Shown: positions 1-7,392, counted from the stretch's first letter. The stretch: 18,801 nucleotides of DNA from UMGS1279 sp045536815 (GCA_045536815.1 JAZSOH010000015.1:1-18801), one strand, 5' to 3'. Translations and numbers: made by a program. The notes: a model not told the origin generated them from the sequence alone.

Positions 1-222
1 GCTTTGTGCTAGTTTTTGCAAGGCGACAGCCTTGCGGCAAACTCGCGCTTCTCCGCACGAAAAATTCGGCGGCAGAAACGCTTTGCCCTTACAAAAAGAG
101 AAATTTTTGTTTCGCCTAAGCCGCGAAGCGCCGTTATCCTAACGGATTACAAGCGACAAGGCAACGGCAAACGGAAATTTACCTTTTGTAAGGTATGACA
201 GGTTCAAGTCCTGTCACACTAA
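1..222 (+). repeat. Structured repeat, left copy, carrying a tRNA-like 3' end
   Basis: Positions 84-222 match the reverse complement of 18663-18801 over 139 bp with two mismatches (173 and 175). The element may start further left, because 1-83 has no counterpart inside the window. It is rich in short hairpins: GCAAGGC/GCCTTGC at 18-35, ACAAAAA/TTTTTGT at 91-110, CCGTTA/TAACGG at 131-145 and TACCTT/AAGGTA at 180-195. It ends with a T-arm-like stem ACAGG, loop TTCAAGT, stem CCTGT (198-214), followed by CACACTA, which would suit a tRNA acceptor 3' strand. No matching 5' strand (TAGTGTG) lies at the right distance upstream, so this is not a complete tRNA gene. The open frame at 16-198 is not believed to be coding. 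Confidence 0.85.
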
Positions 223-920
223 ATCGAAGATAGTGCGTAAACTATGTTCTCATTATCGTTAAGCTTTTTTAGTATCTCTTTACCATTATATTCATTCTTC
301 GCAGATATTGTTGCTTCAATTCCACAGTTCCCCGAAATTCCACTTCTGGGAGCTGTTGTTTGAGCGCTTCGGCCGTTCAACTCGCTTTCAATCATTTCAA
401 GTATTTCATTAACCGATTCTACATTTTTAAGCTCAACGTATATGCGAAGCTTATGGCTCCTTCTTATAATTGTCTCGTCAAGCTTTGTTGCAATAGACAT
501 TGTAAGTCCAACCAAAAACGTTCCAATAAGTGCGCCCTCATAAAAGCCCATTCCTAATGCCAAGCCTATAGAAGCAGTCGCCCAAAGTCCTGCAGCAGTT
601 GTAAGGCCGGTAACCTGAAAACGTCCTCTCGAAATTATTGTGCCTGCCCCCAAAAAACCTATGCCCGAAAGAACTTGCGCGCCAATACGGGTTGGGTCGG
701 CAGAAAGTGAAAGAACCGAAACGCAGTAATGACCCAGAAGGGTCGCTATTGCCGAACCAACACAAACCAAAATATGTGTTCTAAGTCCCGCGGCACGACC
801 ATGTCGTTCACGTCCAAAGCCTATTAAACCGCCGCATACCACTGAAAGTACAAGACGCACCAAGACAGATATCAAAGAGAATTCTCTTAAATATGAATAA
901 ATTTGTAAAAAGATTTCCAT
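219..920 (-). CDS. mgtC: MgtC/SapB family membrane protein
   Basis: 233 residues. The N-terminal two thirds are hydrophobic and carry the MgtC/SapB pattern: an early GGLIGFGRERHGRAAG stretch, then LSGIGFLGAGTIISR, then a TGLTTAAGLWATASIG stretch. The last third is hydrophilic and fits the small ACT-like C-terminal domain of the family. Family members sit in the cytoplasmic membrane and are linked to growth at low magnesium and to control of other membrane ATPases. The individual role here is unknown. The ATG at 920 is preferred over an in-frame TTG at 932 because GGAGG lies just upstream of the ATG and overlaps the TTG. The stop codon (TAG, 219-221) lies inside the left repeat. The gene appears to be monocistronic. 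Confidence 0.88.
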   Translation of the reverse strand: MEIFLQIYSYLREFSLISVLVRLVLSVVCGGLIGFGRERHGRAAGLRTHILVCVGSAIATLLGHYCVSVLSLSADPTRIGAQVLSGIGFLGAGTIISRGRFQVTGLTTAAGLWATASIGLALGMGFYEGALIGTFLVGLTMSIATKLDETIIRRSHKLRIYVELKNVESVNEILEMIESELNGRSAQTTAPRSGISGNCGIEATISAKNEYNGKEILKKLNDNENIVYALSSI

Positions 921-1010
921 AAAGCCCTCCAAAATATATATTTAAAAAATATTACTATGCTCTGCACAAATTTATTACCAAGCACTTCGCACTGTTATTG
1001 TAATTTGTTT

Positions 1011-1021
1011 ATTATACCATA
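1011..1021 (-). promoter_or_regulatory. Extended -10 promoter for mgtC
   Basis: On the minus strand this reads TGGTATAAT, an extended -10 element (TGn-TATAAT; the -10 hexamer is 1011-1016). It lies about 90 bp before the mgtC start. No good -35 hexamer is seen at 17 bp, which is tolerated by extended -10 promoters. The leader shows no riboswitch that I recognise. Confidence 0.45.
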
Positions 1022-1030
1022 AATTATTTA

Positions 1031-1060
1031 AAAAGCAGATACAAAAAAGTATCTGCTTTT
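1031..1060 (-). terminator. Intrinsic terminator of the autolysin/cohesin unit
   Basis: A perfect 12-bp stem, AAAAGCAGATAC/GTATCTGCTTTT, surrounds an A6 loop. It sits 44 bp after the stop codon of the cohesin-like gene. The U-rich arm on either strand would allow bidirectional use. Confidence 0.85.
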
Positions 1061-1103
1061 GATATTTTTGTACGCTTATTTATAATAATTACATTCTATT
1101 TCT

Positions 1104-2597
1104 TTACTTTTTGGTTTCGCTGAAGCCTCTAAAATACTCATCCATATCCTCTAATGTTATTGGGCTTTCAGAGGAATATTTTTGCTTTTTTCTTTTCTTG
1201 CCTTTTACCATTAACAAAATAACAAGAACTATCACTATAACAAAAAGCAAAACGACGGCCAATCCCAAATACATTTCAAGCTTTGTAAGCTCTTCAAGGC
1301 TTTCGGGGAAGGGTTTATCTCCCTCGCTTATTTCTACACCAAAATCAGGAGCACGTTGGATCTTAGTAGTAAGAGTGTCGAATCTATAAAAACCGCGTGT
1401 GCCGTTTGCGTAGCAATATATTACGTAAAAATCTTTTAAAATCTCATTTTCACTACAAAAAGCTGTTACACTTTCTCCGCCGAGGGTTACAGTGGCTTCA
1501 TAATATCCCTTTGGCGCAACAAAGCCTTCGGGAAAAGCTTCTAGTATATACATTTCATTGTTTACCGTAATATAATTAAGCTTTACAAACTCATCGCGGT
1601 AATCTACGTATGTATAATAATCGGTGTATTTATCCTCATCGCGCGAAATTTTAAAGAGCTTGAGTGTTAAATCTTCGCTTTCAAAAACCTCTATCTCTTT
1701 ATTATTATAGTAGGTTTTTCCCGCCTTAAACCCTGCAGGAACAGGTGTATCGTCAAGCGTTGGAACAATATGATGCATTTTTCCGTCTATAACAGTAACC
1801 AAAGGATTTAAAGCAACGCTTTCTTCAACTGTTGCGCGTTTAATTTTAATACTATAAGTTTTCTTTGTTCCATCCTCAGCCGTTACAATAACCTCACAAG
1901 GATTTTCGCCCACCTTTAACGAAACCTCACCAAGACCGCCAACCGAAGCCTTTCCGCTTTCGGCTTGTGCCGAGATTTTGACCTTTTCGAAACTGTTTTC
2001 AAGTGTTAAGGAATATTCGGTAACATCTTTAGAAAATTTTGGGGTAAGTGCCATACCGTTTACAGAAAGAGATAAAAGGTTGGCATTTGAAGATTTTTGG
2101 GTTACAACAGGCTTACTTGAAACCGGCTTTGAGCTTGTTTGGGGTGGAGTAACCGAGGTAACAGGCGCTTTGCTTTTTACAACAAGATTTGCAGAAGAGC
2201 CGACTGCCGACGTCATGGCAAGTGATTCACCAACGTATTTTGCAGAAAAAGCTATATTAGATGTTCCTTCAGCAATAACACTGAAAACAACGTTGTAGCT
2301 GATGGTTTTTTCACCCGCAAAGGAATCAACAAACCTAAGAGTTCCGCCACTTGCCGAAGAAGCGCCCGAAACGTATTTTAAAACGGAGGTATTAAAGGTC
2401 ACTGTGCCGTCAACCGAATAAACAGCCTCGCCTGCATTAAGTTTAACAATTATGGTTACTTTGTCCCCCACTTTTGGAGAATTATCGCTAAATGCTACCG
2501 TTGTTGTGCCCGCCGCAAAGGCGTTTATCATAAAAGCAGAGCTGCAAAGCATAACAGTCAGTACAAAAACCAATAAACCTTTTAAAAACCTTCTCAT
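1104..2597 (-). CDS. Membrane-anchored cohesin-like surface protein
   Basis: 497 residues, not a named protein that I recognise. Residues 1-28 form a signal peptide with an AFA-A cleavage site. Residues about 31-141 look like a cohesin domain: the SPKVGDKVTIIVKL strand, then DGTVTFNTSVLKYV, then the alternating beta strands usual for that fold. A Pro/Ser linker follows (143-170), then a cadherin-like beta-sandwich at about 174-254. A Tyr-rich region of about 165 residues is of unknown family. One membrane helix (about 443-464) comes next, then a basic stop-transfer stretch GKKRKKQK and a 24-residue acidic cytoplasmic tail. The start has AAAGGAGA seven bases upstream. The gene follows a dockerin-bearing autolysin by 44 bp in the same unit, so it probably receives that enzyme at the cell surface. 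The cohesin assignment is by pattern, not by alignment. Confidence 0.8.
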   Translation of the reverse strand: MRRFLKGLLVFVLTVMLCSSAFMINAFAAGTTTVAFSDNSPKVGDKVTIIVKLNAGEAVYSVDGTVTFNTSVLKYVSGASSASGGTLRFVDSFAGEKTISYNVVFSVIAEGTSNIAFSAKYVGESLAMTSAVGSSANLVVKSKAPVTSVTPPQTSSKPVSSKPVVTQKSSNANLLSLSVNGMALTPKFSKDVTEYSLTLENSFEKVKISAQAESGKASVGGLGEVSLKVGENPCEVIVTAEDGTKKTYSIKIKRATVEESVALNPLVTVIDGKMHHIVPTLDDTPVPAGFKAGKTYYNNKEIEVFESEDLTLKLFKISRDEDKYTDYYTYVDYRDEFVKLNYITVNNEMYILEAFPEGFVAPKGYYEATVTLGGESVTAFCSENEILKDFYVIYCYANGTRGFYRFDTLTTKIQRAPDFGVEISEGDKPFPESLEELTKLEMYLGLAVVLLFVIVIVLVILLMVKGKKRKKQKYSSESPITLEDMDEYFRGFSETKK

Positions 2598-2641
2598 TTC
2601 AATTCTCCTTTACTATTTTGTCGCTAGATTAGTTTAAATAA

Positions 2642-4576
2642 TTAAAGCTTTATTATCCCTAAAATTGCCATTCTAACTGCCGCAAGGTCGATTATATCCA
2701 CCTTGCCGTCACCATTTGCATCGCCGCCAAGCTTATCGTTTCCTTTTAGTTTTCTAAGGCCTAAAATATCAAGCCTTATTGCCGCAAGGTCAATTATATC
2801 TACCTTTTTATCACCATTAGCATCGCCCTTTTTAATCGTAACCGGTTTTGAAGATGTGTTGCTTGAAGAAGGCTTACTGCTTGTGGAGCTTTGCGGCTTA
2901 CTACTGCTAGAACTTTCCTCGCTTGAAGATGAAGCATTACTCTGGTTACTACTAACATTACTGCTCTCAACCGACTGGTTCGGCTTACTTGTAACCAACG
3001 CATCGCCGGTATCTATAGTTATTTTACAAGCCTTTGAAGCCGCAACCTTTATTTTATAGTCATTATAATATTCGGTTTCCGACTTTACATAAAGAACAAT
3101 TTCATTTATACCTTTTTTAAGGGCAAATTCCTTTTCACCCGCATACATAGCCGTTTTGGGTAAACTAACCTTTATTGTAGTGTTTTTAGTTACACTAAGC
3201 TCATAGCTTTGCGTATACTTAGAAAACTTTGGACTTAATCCTGAAACCGAAATATCCGTAAAGTAATAGTTATTAAGCTTTGAGGTCGCCTTGGGTTGAG
3301 ACTGCGGTGCGCTTGGCATATTCTTATAAATTGGAATTCTAAAGGTAAGATAAGAATCTGCCTTATCTATATACTGGGCTCTAAGCTTAACCGAAGAAAC
3401 CCTTGCATCATAAATGCTTTGAGCATACTGATGGGTAAAGGGCGAAGCATCTAAAACGTCAAAATCCTTGTAATAATATGTATCCTGCCCCGCCATAATA
3501 TATCCCTTAGCATACTTTATGGCACCTCCGATAATTGAAAGCGAACGGGTTGTCCACCCCTGTTCTTTAGCATATTTAATGCCATTTCCAACAACGTCGG
3601 AGCCTGTTGCGTTGAAATTGAAAAAATTGTAATAACCGCTTTCTCCCGAAATCAAAGGACTGTTACCATTTGCGCCCTGCTCTAAAATAAGGGTTGAAGC
3701 TAAAACATAAGGATTAACGCCCGACTGCTTTGCCGCCTCCAATATAACCTTAATATACGAGCCGTCATATTTTGTATCTTTAGGGTCATTATACTTTTTT
3801 GCAAGATATGTGCCCTTTACAAACTCGGTTAAACCCTCTTCGATTTTTTTAAGTTCCTCGTTTGGAATATCTTCAAAATTAAAGCTATGCCTTGCAAACA
3901 TAAAAATATCAGAAACCGAAAGGAAATTTCTAGGGTCCATATAATATGCAATAACCTCTTTAGAAGCATCGGTCCAGTTGCCGCTATATGTATACCAGTT
4001 CCCTGTTTCCCAGTTATAGTTTTCACGAAGTGCGCGCCACGACTTAGCGTCCGACATACTAACAAGCTTACGGTGGTCGAGCGTTTGGCCGTAAACTGCC
4101 TCGCTGAAATCAAGCTCTACATAGTCTGCAATAAAGCTCCAATTCGGGTACATTGAATGTAAAACCGTGAGTTTTTCTCTAAATTCTTCAGGGAAGGTTT
4201 TAAGCTGTGCGGCAAAATCGCCCTCGGGCTCGACAATGTTAACGATGCTAACATATTCGCTGTGAACATAGCCTGTTATACCCTCATATTTAATTTTATA
4301 CCAGGTTACACCATCAACAACCACAAAGGAAATAGGGGTTGCATAATCGGTTGTAATTTCACCAAGCTTCTTACTCTCAGTAGAATAACTTTTTCTTATA
4401 TTAACTGTACCGTGAACATAAAGTATTTTCTTCTCAACAGGTGTTTCGGTTATTTTTGCAGAAGTATCTTTAGCGGCACTGACACAAAGAGCCATATTGC
4501 CACTGTGAAAACAAAGTGTAACTATAAGAAGTAATACTAAAAAAGTATCTATAAATCTAACAAAATATTTAGACAT
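2642..4576 (-). CDS. Secreted SH3b-glucosaminidase autolysin with C-terminal dockerin
   Basis: 644 residues. An N-terminal hydrophobic segment (about 9-35) is a signal peptide or anchor. An SH3b domain (about 48-113) includes VHGTVNIRKSYSTESKKLG and a GYVHSEYVS end. A mannosyl-glycoprotein endo-beta-N-acetylglucosaminidase-type domain follows (about 270-415), with the expected catalytic glutamate E299 in STLILEQGANGNSPLISG. It should cut peptidoglycan glycan strands. A cadherin-like beta-sandwich (about 434-512) and a long Ser-rich linker (533-578) lead to a type I dockerin (583-644). The dockerin has two calcium loops, DANGDKKVDIID and DANGDGKVDIID, each followed by an LAA(I/V)R helix. The ribosome site is AAGGAGA. 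It is the first gene of the unit, ahead of the cohesin-like membrane protein. Confidence 0.9.
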   Translation of the reverse strand: MSKYFVRFIDTFLVLLLIVTLCFHSGNMALCVSAAKDTSAKITETPVEKKILYVHGTVNIRKSYSTESKKLGEITTDYATPISFVVVDGVTWYKIKYEGITGYVHSEYVSIVNIVEPEGDFAAQLKTFPEEFREKLTVLHSMYPNWSFIADYVELDFSEAVYGQTLDHRKLVSMSDAKSWRALRENYNWETGNWYTYSGNWTDASKEVIAYYMDPRNFLSVSDIFMFARHSFNFEDIPNEELKKIEEGLTEFVKGTYLAKKYNDPKDTKYDGSYIKVILEAAKQSGVNPYVLASTLILEQGANGNSPLISGESGYYNFFNFNATGSDVVGNGIKYAKEQGWTTRSLSIIGGAIKYAKGYIMAGQDTYYYKDFDVLDASPFTHQYAQSIYDARVSSVKLRAQYIDKADSYLTFRIPIYKNMPSAPQSQPKATSKLNNYYFTDISVSGLSPKFSKYTQSYELSVTKNTTIKVSLPKTAMYAGEKEFALKKGINEIVLYVKSETEYYNDYKIKVAASKACKITIDTGDALVTSKPNQSVESSNVSSNQSNASSSSEESSSSSKPQSSTSSKPSSSNTSSKPVTIKKGDANGDKKVDIIDLAAIRLDILGLRKLKGNDKLGGDANGDGKVDIIDLAAVRMAILGIIKL

Positions 4577-4610
4577 ATTATCTCCTTAAACTACAAATTT
4601 CTACAATTAC

Positions 4611-4639
4611 ATTATATATTTTTTTATCTCCCGTGTCAA
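4611..4639 (-). promoter_or_regulatory. Consensus sigma-A promoter for the autolysin/cohesin unit
   Basis: On the minus strand there is a perfect TTGACA (4634-4639), a 17-bp spacer, and a perfect TATAAT (4611-4616). It lies 35 bp from the start codon. This predicts strong vegetative expression of the autolysin and its cohesin partner. Confidence 0.88.
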
Positions 4640-4672
4640 CAAAAACCAAAGCGGAGTTTATTGGTAATTTTC

Positions 4673-4699
4673 ACCCGCAAAACAAACTATGCATAAACT
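4673..4699 (+). promoter_or_regulatory. Tentative sporulation-sigma promoter for cotJABC
   Basis: GCATAAACT (4691-4699) resembles the CATA-type -10 used by the mother-cell factors sigma-E and sigma-K. An AC dinucleotide 17 bp upstream fits the sigma-K -35. No good sigma-A pair is seen on this strand. A short hairpin TAGGAC-TTCTC-GTCCTA (4706-4722) follows in the leader. The assignment rests mostly on the known mother-cell control of cotJ genes. Confidence 0.3.
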
Positions 4700-4753
4700 G
4701 TACTGTAGGACTTCTCGTCCTAAAAGCATTTAAAAACTTAAGGAGGAACTGTT

Positions 4754-5014
4754 TTGGAAGAAAATTTCACAACCTTTGGTTTTGACAATATATCGCTCGG
4801 AGTTCAAAAATATCTAGACGATATTAACAGGCTTTCTAAAGCCTCCAAAACACCCAACGTAGATTACGGAAAAACGGCGCTTGATATGCTCCCCGTAGCA
4901 ATGGCGTACGTTCCTATGCAAACCTTAGGGGATAAATACCCAAAAGATTTAGCCCTCAAAAATGGGACCCTTTTCCCCGAACTTGACAAGCCCTTTTTGG
5001 GCAGAAGGATTTAG
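4754..5014 (+). CDS. cotJA: Spore coat associated protein CotJA
   Basis: 86 residues, the usual size. The C-terminal half carries the CotJA signature AMAYVPMQTLGDKYP followed by LALKNGTLFPELDKPFLG. In Bacillus the three cotJ products form part of the inner spore coat. The start is a TTG at 4754 with AGGAGG seven bases upstream, and no nearby ATG fits. It is first of three genes, with cotJB starting two bases after its stop, which points to translational coupling. The presence of this operon is the main evidence that the organism forms endospores. Confidence 0.92.
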   Translation: MEENFTTFGFDNISLGVQKYLDDINRLSKASKTPNVDYGKTALDMLPVAMAYVPMQTLGDKYPKDLALKNGTLFPELDKPFLGRRI

Positions 5015-5016
5015 GG

Positions 5017-5289
5017 GTGAGTTATTTGAACGAAAGAGAAATGCTTCTTAGAAAACTTTCGGGCGCAATGTTTGCTGCCTTCGAAATGCAACTTTTTTTA
5101 GACACTCACAAAAATAACAAAGAGGCTCTTAAAAGCTTTAAAGAGTATACTCTTGAAGCCGAAAAACTCAAATCCGAATATGAGAGAAATTTCGGGCCCC
5201 TCACCCCACAGGACACCTATGGAGATTTAACCTACCGTTGGGTAAATGCTCCATGGCCTTGGGAAACCGAAAAGGAGGCTAAAAAATAA
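5017..5289 (+). CDS. cotJB: Spore coat protein CotJB
   Basis: 90 residues. It has the CotJB pattern: a helical start (REMLLRKLSGAMFAAFEMQL), a FLDTH motif, and a C-terminal YGDLTYRWVNAPWPWE stretch, close to the family's usual end. I chose the GTG at 5017, with AGAAGG about eight bases upstream. An in-frame TTG at 5026 or ATG at 5041 could serve instead. The stop TAA shares one base with the ATG of cotJC, so the two are translationally coupled. CotJB is thought to sit with CotJC in the inner coat. Confidence 0.9.
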   Translation: MSYLNEREMLLRKLSGAMFAAFEMQLFLDTHKNNKEALKSFKEYTLEAEKLKSEYERNFGPLTPQDTYGDLTYRWVNAPWPWETEKEAKK

Positions 5290-5888
5290 TGTGGCTATAC
5301 CAAAAAAAGCTTCAATACCCCATCAATATTAAAACCCCTAACGCAAAGCTTGCTAAGGCGATAATCACCCAGTATGGCGGCCCCGATGGTGAGCTTGGTG
5401 CCAGTCTTAGATATTTAAGCCAACGTTTTTCTATGCCATACCCCGAGCTTAAGGGTCTATTAACCGACATCGGCACTGAGGAGCTGAATCATCTTGAGAT
5501 GATAGGCTCAATAGTTTATCAGCTTACCCGCAACCTTACCATTGACGAGATAAAAAAAGATGGATTTGACGCATATTTTGTTGACCATACAACAGGTATC
5601 TACCCATCATCTGCCGCAGGTGTGCCTTTTACTGCCGCCTATATTCAGTCTAAAGGCGATACAATTACCGACCTTCACGAAGACTTGGCAGCAGAGCAAA
5701 AAGCCAGAACAACCTACGACAATATTTTGCGCCTTTGTGACGACCCCGACGTAAGAGATGCAATAAAATTCCTACGTCAACGCGAGGTTGTTCACTATCA
5801 GCGTTTCGGCGAGGGTCTGCGTCTTGCTCAAGATAAGCTAAACTCCAAAAACTTCTACGCTTTCAACCCCGCATTCGATAAGAAATAA
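5289..5888 (+). CDS. cotJC: Manganese-catalase-type spore coat protein CotJC
   Basis: 199 residues, slightly longer than Bacillus CotJC but the same fold. It is a ferritin-like dimanganese protein of the manganese catalase family. The expected metal ligands are visible: E35 in GPDGELGAS, E65 and H68 in TEELNHLE, E136 in DLAAEQKAR, and E166/H169 in REVVHYQRFGEG. It would remove hydrogen peroxide or act structurally in the inner spore coat. The gene overlaps the stop codon of cotJB by one base and ends four bases before a strong terminator. All ligands are intact, so an active catalase is possible. Confidence 0.93.
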   Translation: MWLYQKKLQYPINIKTPNAKLAKAIITQYGGPDGELGASLRYLSQRFSMPYPELKGLLTDIGTEELNHLEMIGSIVYQLTRNLTIDEIKKDGFDAYFVDHTTGIYPSSAAGVPFTAAYIQSKGDTITDLHEDLAAEQKARTTYDNILRLCDDPDVRDAIKFLRQREVVHYQRFGEGLRLAQDKLNSKNFYAFNPAFDKK

Positions 5889-5892
5889 AAAT

Positions 5893-5923
5893 AAAAAGCA
5901 GATAGCAAAACTATCTGCTTTTT
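5893..5923 (+). terminator. Intrinsic terminator of cotJABC
   Basis: A 13-bp perfect stem AAAAAGCAGATAG/CTATCTGCTTTTT with a CAAAA loop, immediately after cotJC. The stem core GCAGATA is the same as in the terminator at 1031-1060. Confidence 0.92.
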
Positions 5924-5928
5924 ATTGC

Positions 5929-5958
5929 TTGACATTACAACTTAATATATAGTATACT
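5929..5958 (+). promoter_or_regulatory. Sigma-A promoter of the MFS transporter transcript
   Basis: TTGACA (5929-5934), an 18-bp spacer, then TATACT (5953-5958). The predicted start of transcription, around 5965, falls right at the base of the 12-bp stem described next. The -35 follows the cotJ terminator by five bases. Confidence 0.8.
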
Positions 5959-5965
5959 ATGTTCG

Positions 5966-6026
5966 GAGTCAAAATTGTAGATTGCGTTGGTACTTAAATC
6001 CCAATGAAATCCATCAATTTTGACTC
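5966..6026 (+). ncRNA. Unidentified structured RNA leader before the MFS gene
   Basis: A perfect 12-bp inverted repeat, GAGTCAAAATTG (5966-5977) and CAATTTTGACTC (6015-6026), encloses 37 nt. Inside, GATT/AATC and TTGG/CCAA can stack as further helices separated by a GCG/TGA internal loop, with an apical loop TACTTAAATC. The stem would form the very 5' end of the transcript. A short U-rich stretch (GTTTTAATT) follows. It may be a riboswitch, a terminator/attenuator or a 5' stabilising hairpin. It matches no riboswitch class that I can name. The structure is seen in sequence; the function is inference. Confidence 0.5.
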
Positions 6027-6064
6027 GTTTTAATTCCCGTGTTGACGGCTTACATATAAAGGTG

Positions 6065-7348
6065 ATGAGGTTTTTGAAAAGTGTCAACTTAAAAGAGAAA
6101 AAGTTTTCTTACAAATGGGTAGTAGCCGCCGTTTGTTTTCTTGTGCTTTTTATCGGTCTTGGCTTTTGTTCTACCGCAAAAACAGTTTATATTGAGCCAA
6201 TAACTAAAGCCTTTAATTTCCCCAGAAGTGCATTTACGGTTAATGACAGTTTCAGGTACATAACCGTTACCTTTGTAACATTGTTTTTTGATATCTTGGT
6301 TAGAAAGCTTGGCACCAAAAAGCTTTTACTTTTAGGCATAGTTTGTTACATAATTTCCTCTTTAATATATACATTTGCCGGTTCTTTACCGCTTTTTTAC
6401 CTCGCAGGTATTTTCTTAGGTCTTGGCGTTAGTTGGACATCTACAACAATGATAAGCGTAATTATTAACCGCTGGTTTACAAAAAATAAAGGTACTGTTT
6501 TAGGTGTAATATTTGCCTCAAACGCTTTAGGCTCTGCAGTTTGTATATACGTTACTACGCCTATCATTTATGAAAAAAGTAACCTTTTTGGCTACAAAAA
6601 CGCTTATTTATTAACCGTTTTACTTTTGGTTTTACTTTTAATTGTTACTGCCATTTTTTATAAAGAAAAAAATATTTCAGGCTCACAGATTTTAAAGAAA
6701 GAAACATCAGAAAAATCTAACCCAAACGTTTGGCAAGGTTTTGATTATAAAGCGCTTTTAAAAATGCCCTCATTTTATATTATAAACATATCAGTTTTTC
6801 TAATAACCTTGTCGCAAATAGGCGTTGTTACGACGGCACATTTTATAGACATAGGCTTTGACCCTGCATTTGCTACAACAGTTACTGCAGTTTCAAATAT
6901 AACCCTTGCATTATTTAAAATTTTAGTGGGTGTTTTTTATGATAAATTTGGAATTAAAATTACTCTTAACTGTTGTCTTATAAGTTCACTTTTGGGTAAG
7001 CTTTTGCTTTTTGTTATAACCCCCACTGACGGCGGTAAAGCCTTCGCAATTTTGTTTGGAGTTTTAAACTCACTAGGCATTACTATGGAGACGGTAATGC
7101 TACCTATTATGGCTCTGGCGCTTTTTGGAGAAATAAGCTTCAACAAAACTGTTGCTCTGCTTACCTCAATTTGCGCGGCAGGCTTTATTTTAGCCTCCCC
7201 TATTTTGAATATTCCATTCGACATTACAGGCAGCTACAAGCTTTCGTTTTTGTTTGTTTGTTTAGTGGCTACTTTTGTCCTTTTAGCAATGAACTTTGCT
7301 ATGTCAGACCTTATTAAAAGAAAAACTGTTATGCAAAGTAAAAATTAG
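6065..7348 (+). CDS. Major facilitator superfamily transporter, OFA/MCT-like
   Basis: 427 residues from the chosen start, with about twelve hydrophobic segments and no other domain. Family signs include an N-terminal GLGFCSTAKTVYIEPITKAF helix 1, a short basic loop VRKLGTKK between helices 2 and 3, and a GVFYDKFGIK loop in the second half. These are the two MFS gate motifs. The overall layout resembles oxalate/formate antiporter-type and monocarboxylate-type carriers, but the substrate cannot be told. I prefer ATG 6065, or possibly TTG 6074, both preceded by AAAGGTGAT. The longer frame to TTG 6020 would start inside the leader hairpin. It is a single-gene unit with its own promoter and terminator. 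Confidence 0.8.
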   Translation: MRFLKSVNLKEKKFSYKWVVAAVCFLVLFIGLGFCSTAKTVYIEPITKAFNFPRSAFTVNDSFRYITVTFVTLFFDILVRKLGTKKLLLLGIVCYIISSLIYTFAGSLPLFYLAGIFLGLGVSWTSTTMISVIINRWFTKNKGTVLGVIFASNALGSAVCIYVTTPIIYEKSNLFGYKNAYLLTVLLLVLLLIVTAIFYKEKNISGSQILKKETSEKSNPNVWQGFDYKALLKMPSFYIINISVFLITLSQIGVVTTAHFIDIGFDPAFATTVTAVSNITLALFKILVGVFYDKFGIKITLNCCLISSLLGKLLLFVITPTDGGKAFAILFGVLNSLGITMETVMLPIMALALFGEISFNKTVALLTSICAAGFILASPILNIPFDITGSYKLSFLFVCLVATFVLLAMNFAMSDLIKRKTVMQSKN

Positions 7349-7392
7349 CCAAAGCATATAAACGCCGCTCGCAAAAGCAAGTAATTTTATAA

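Noticed and set aside
16..198. A 60-residue open frame in the left repeat
   Set aside because: It lies wholly in a hairpin-rich repeat with a tRNA-like end, has no good ribosome site, and encodes a basic, low-complexity peptide. The right copy keeps it open only because the repeats are nearly identical.
150..222. A complete tRNA gene (for example Thr or Gln) ending at CACACTA
   Set aside because: The T arm and acceptor 3' strand are good, but there is no D arm, no acceptor 5' strand TAGTGTG at the right distance, and the central hairpin has a 4-nt loop instead of an anticodon arm.
6020..6064. An earlier TTG start for the MFS transporter
   Set aside because: It would place the start codon inside the 3' arm of the 12-bp leader stem and add a polar N-terminus; AAAGGTGAT points to 6065 or 6074.
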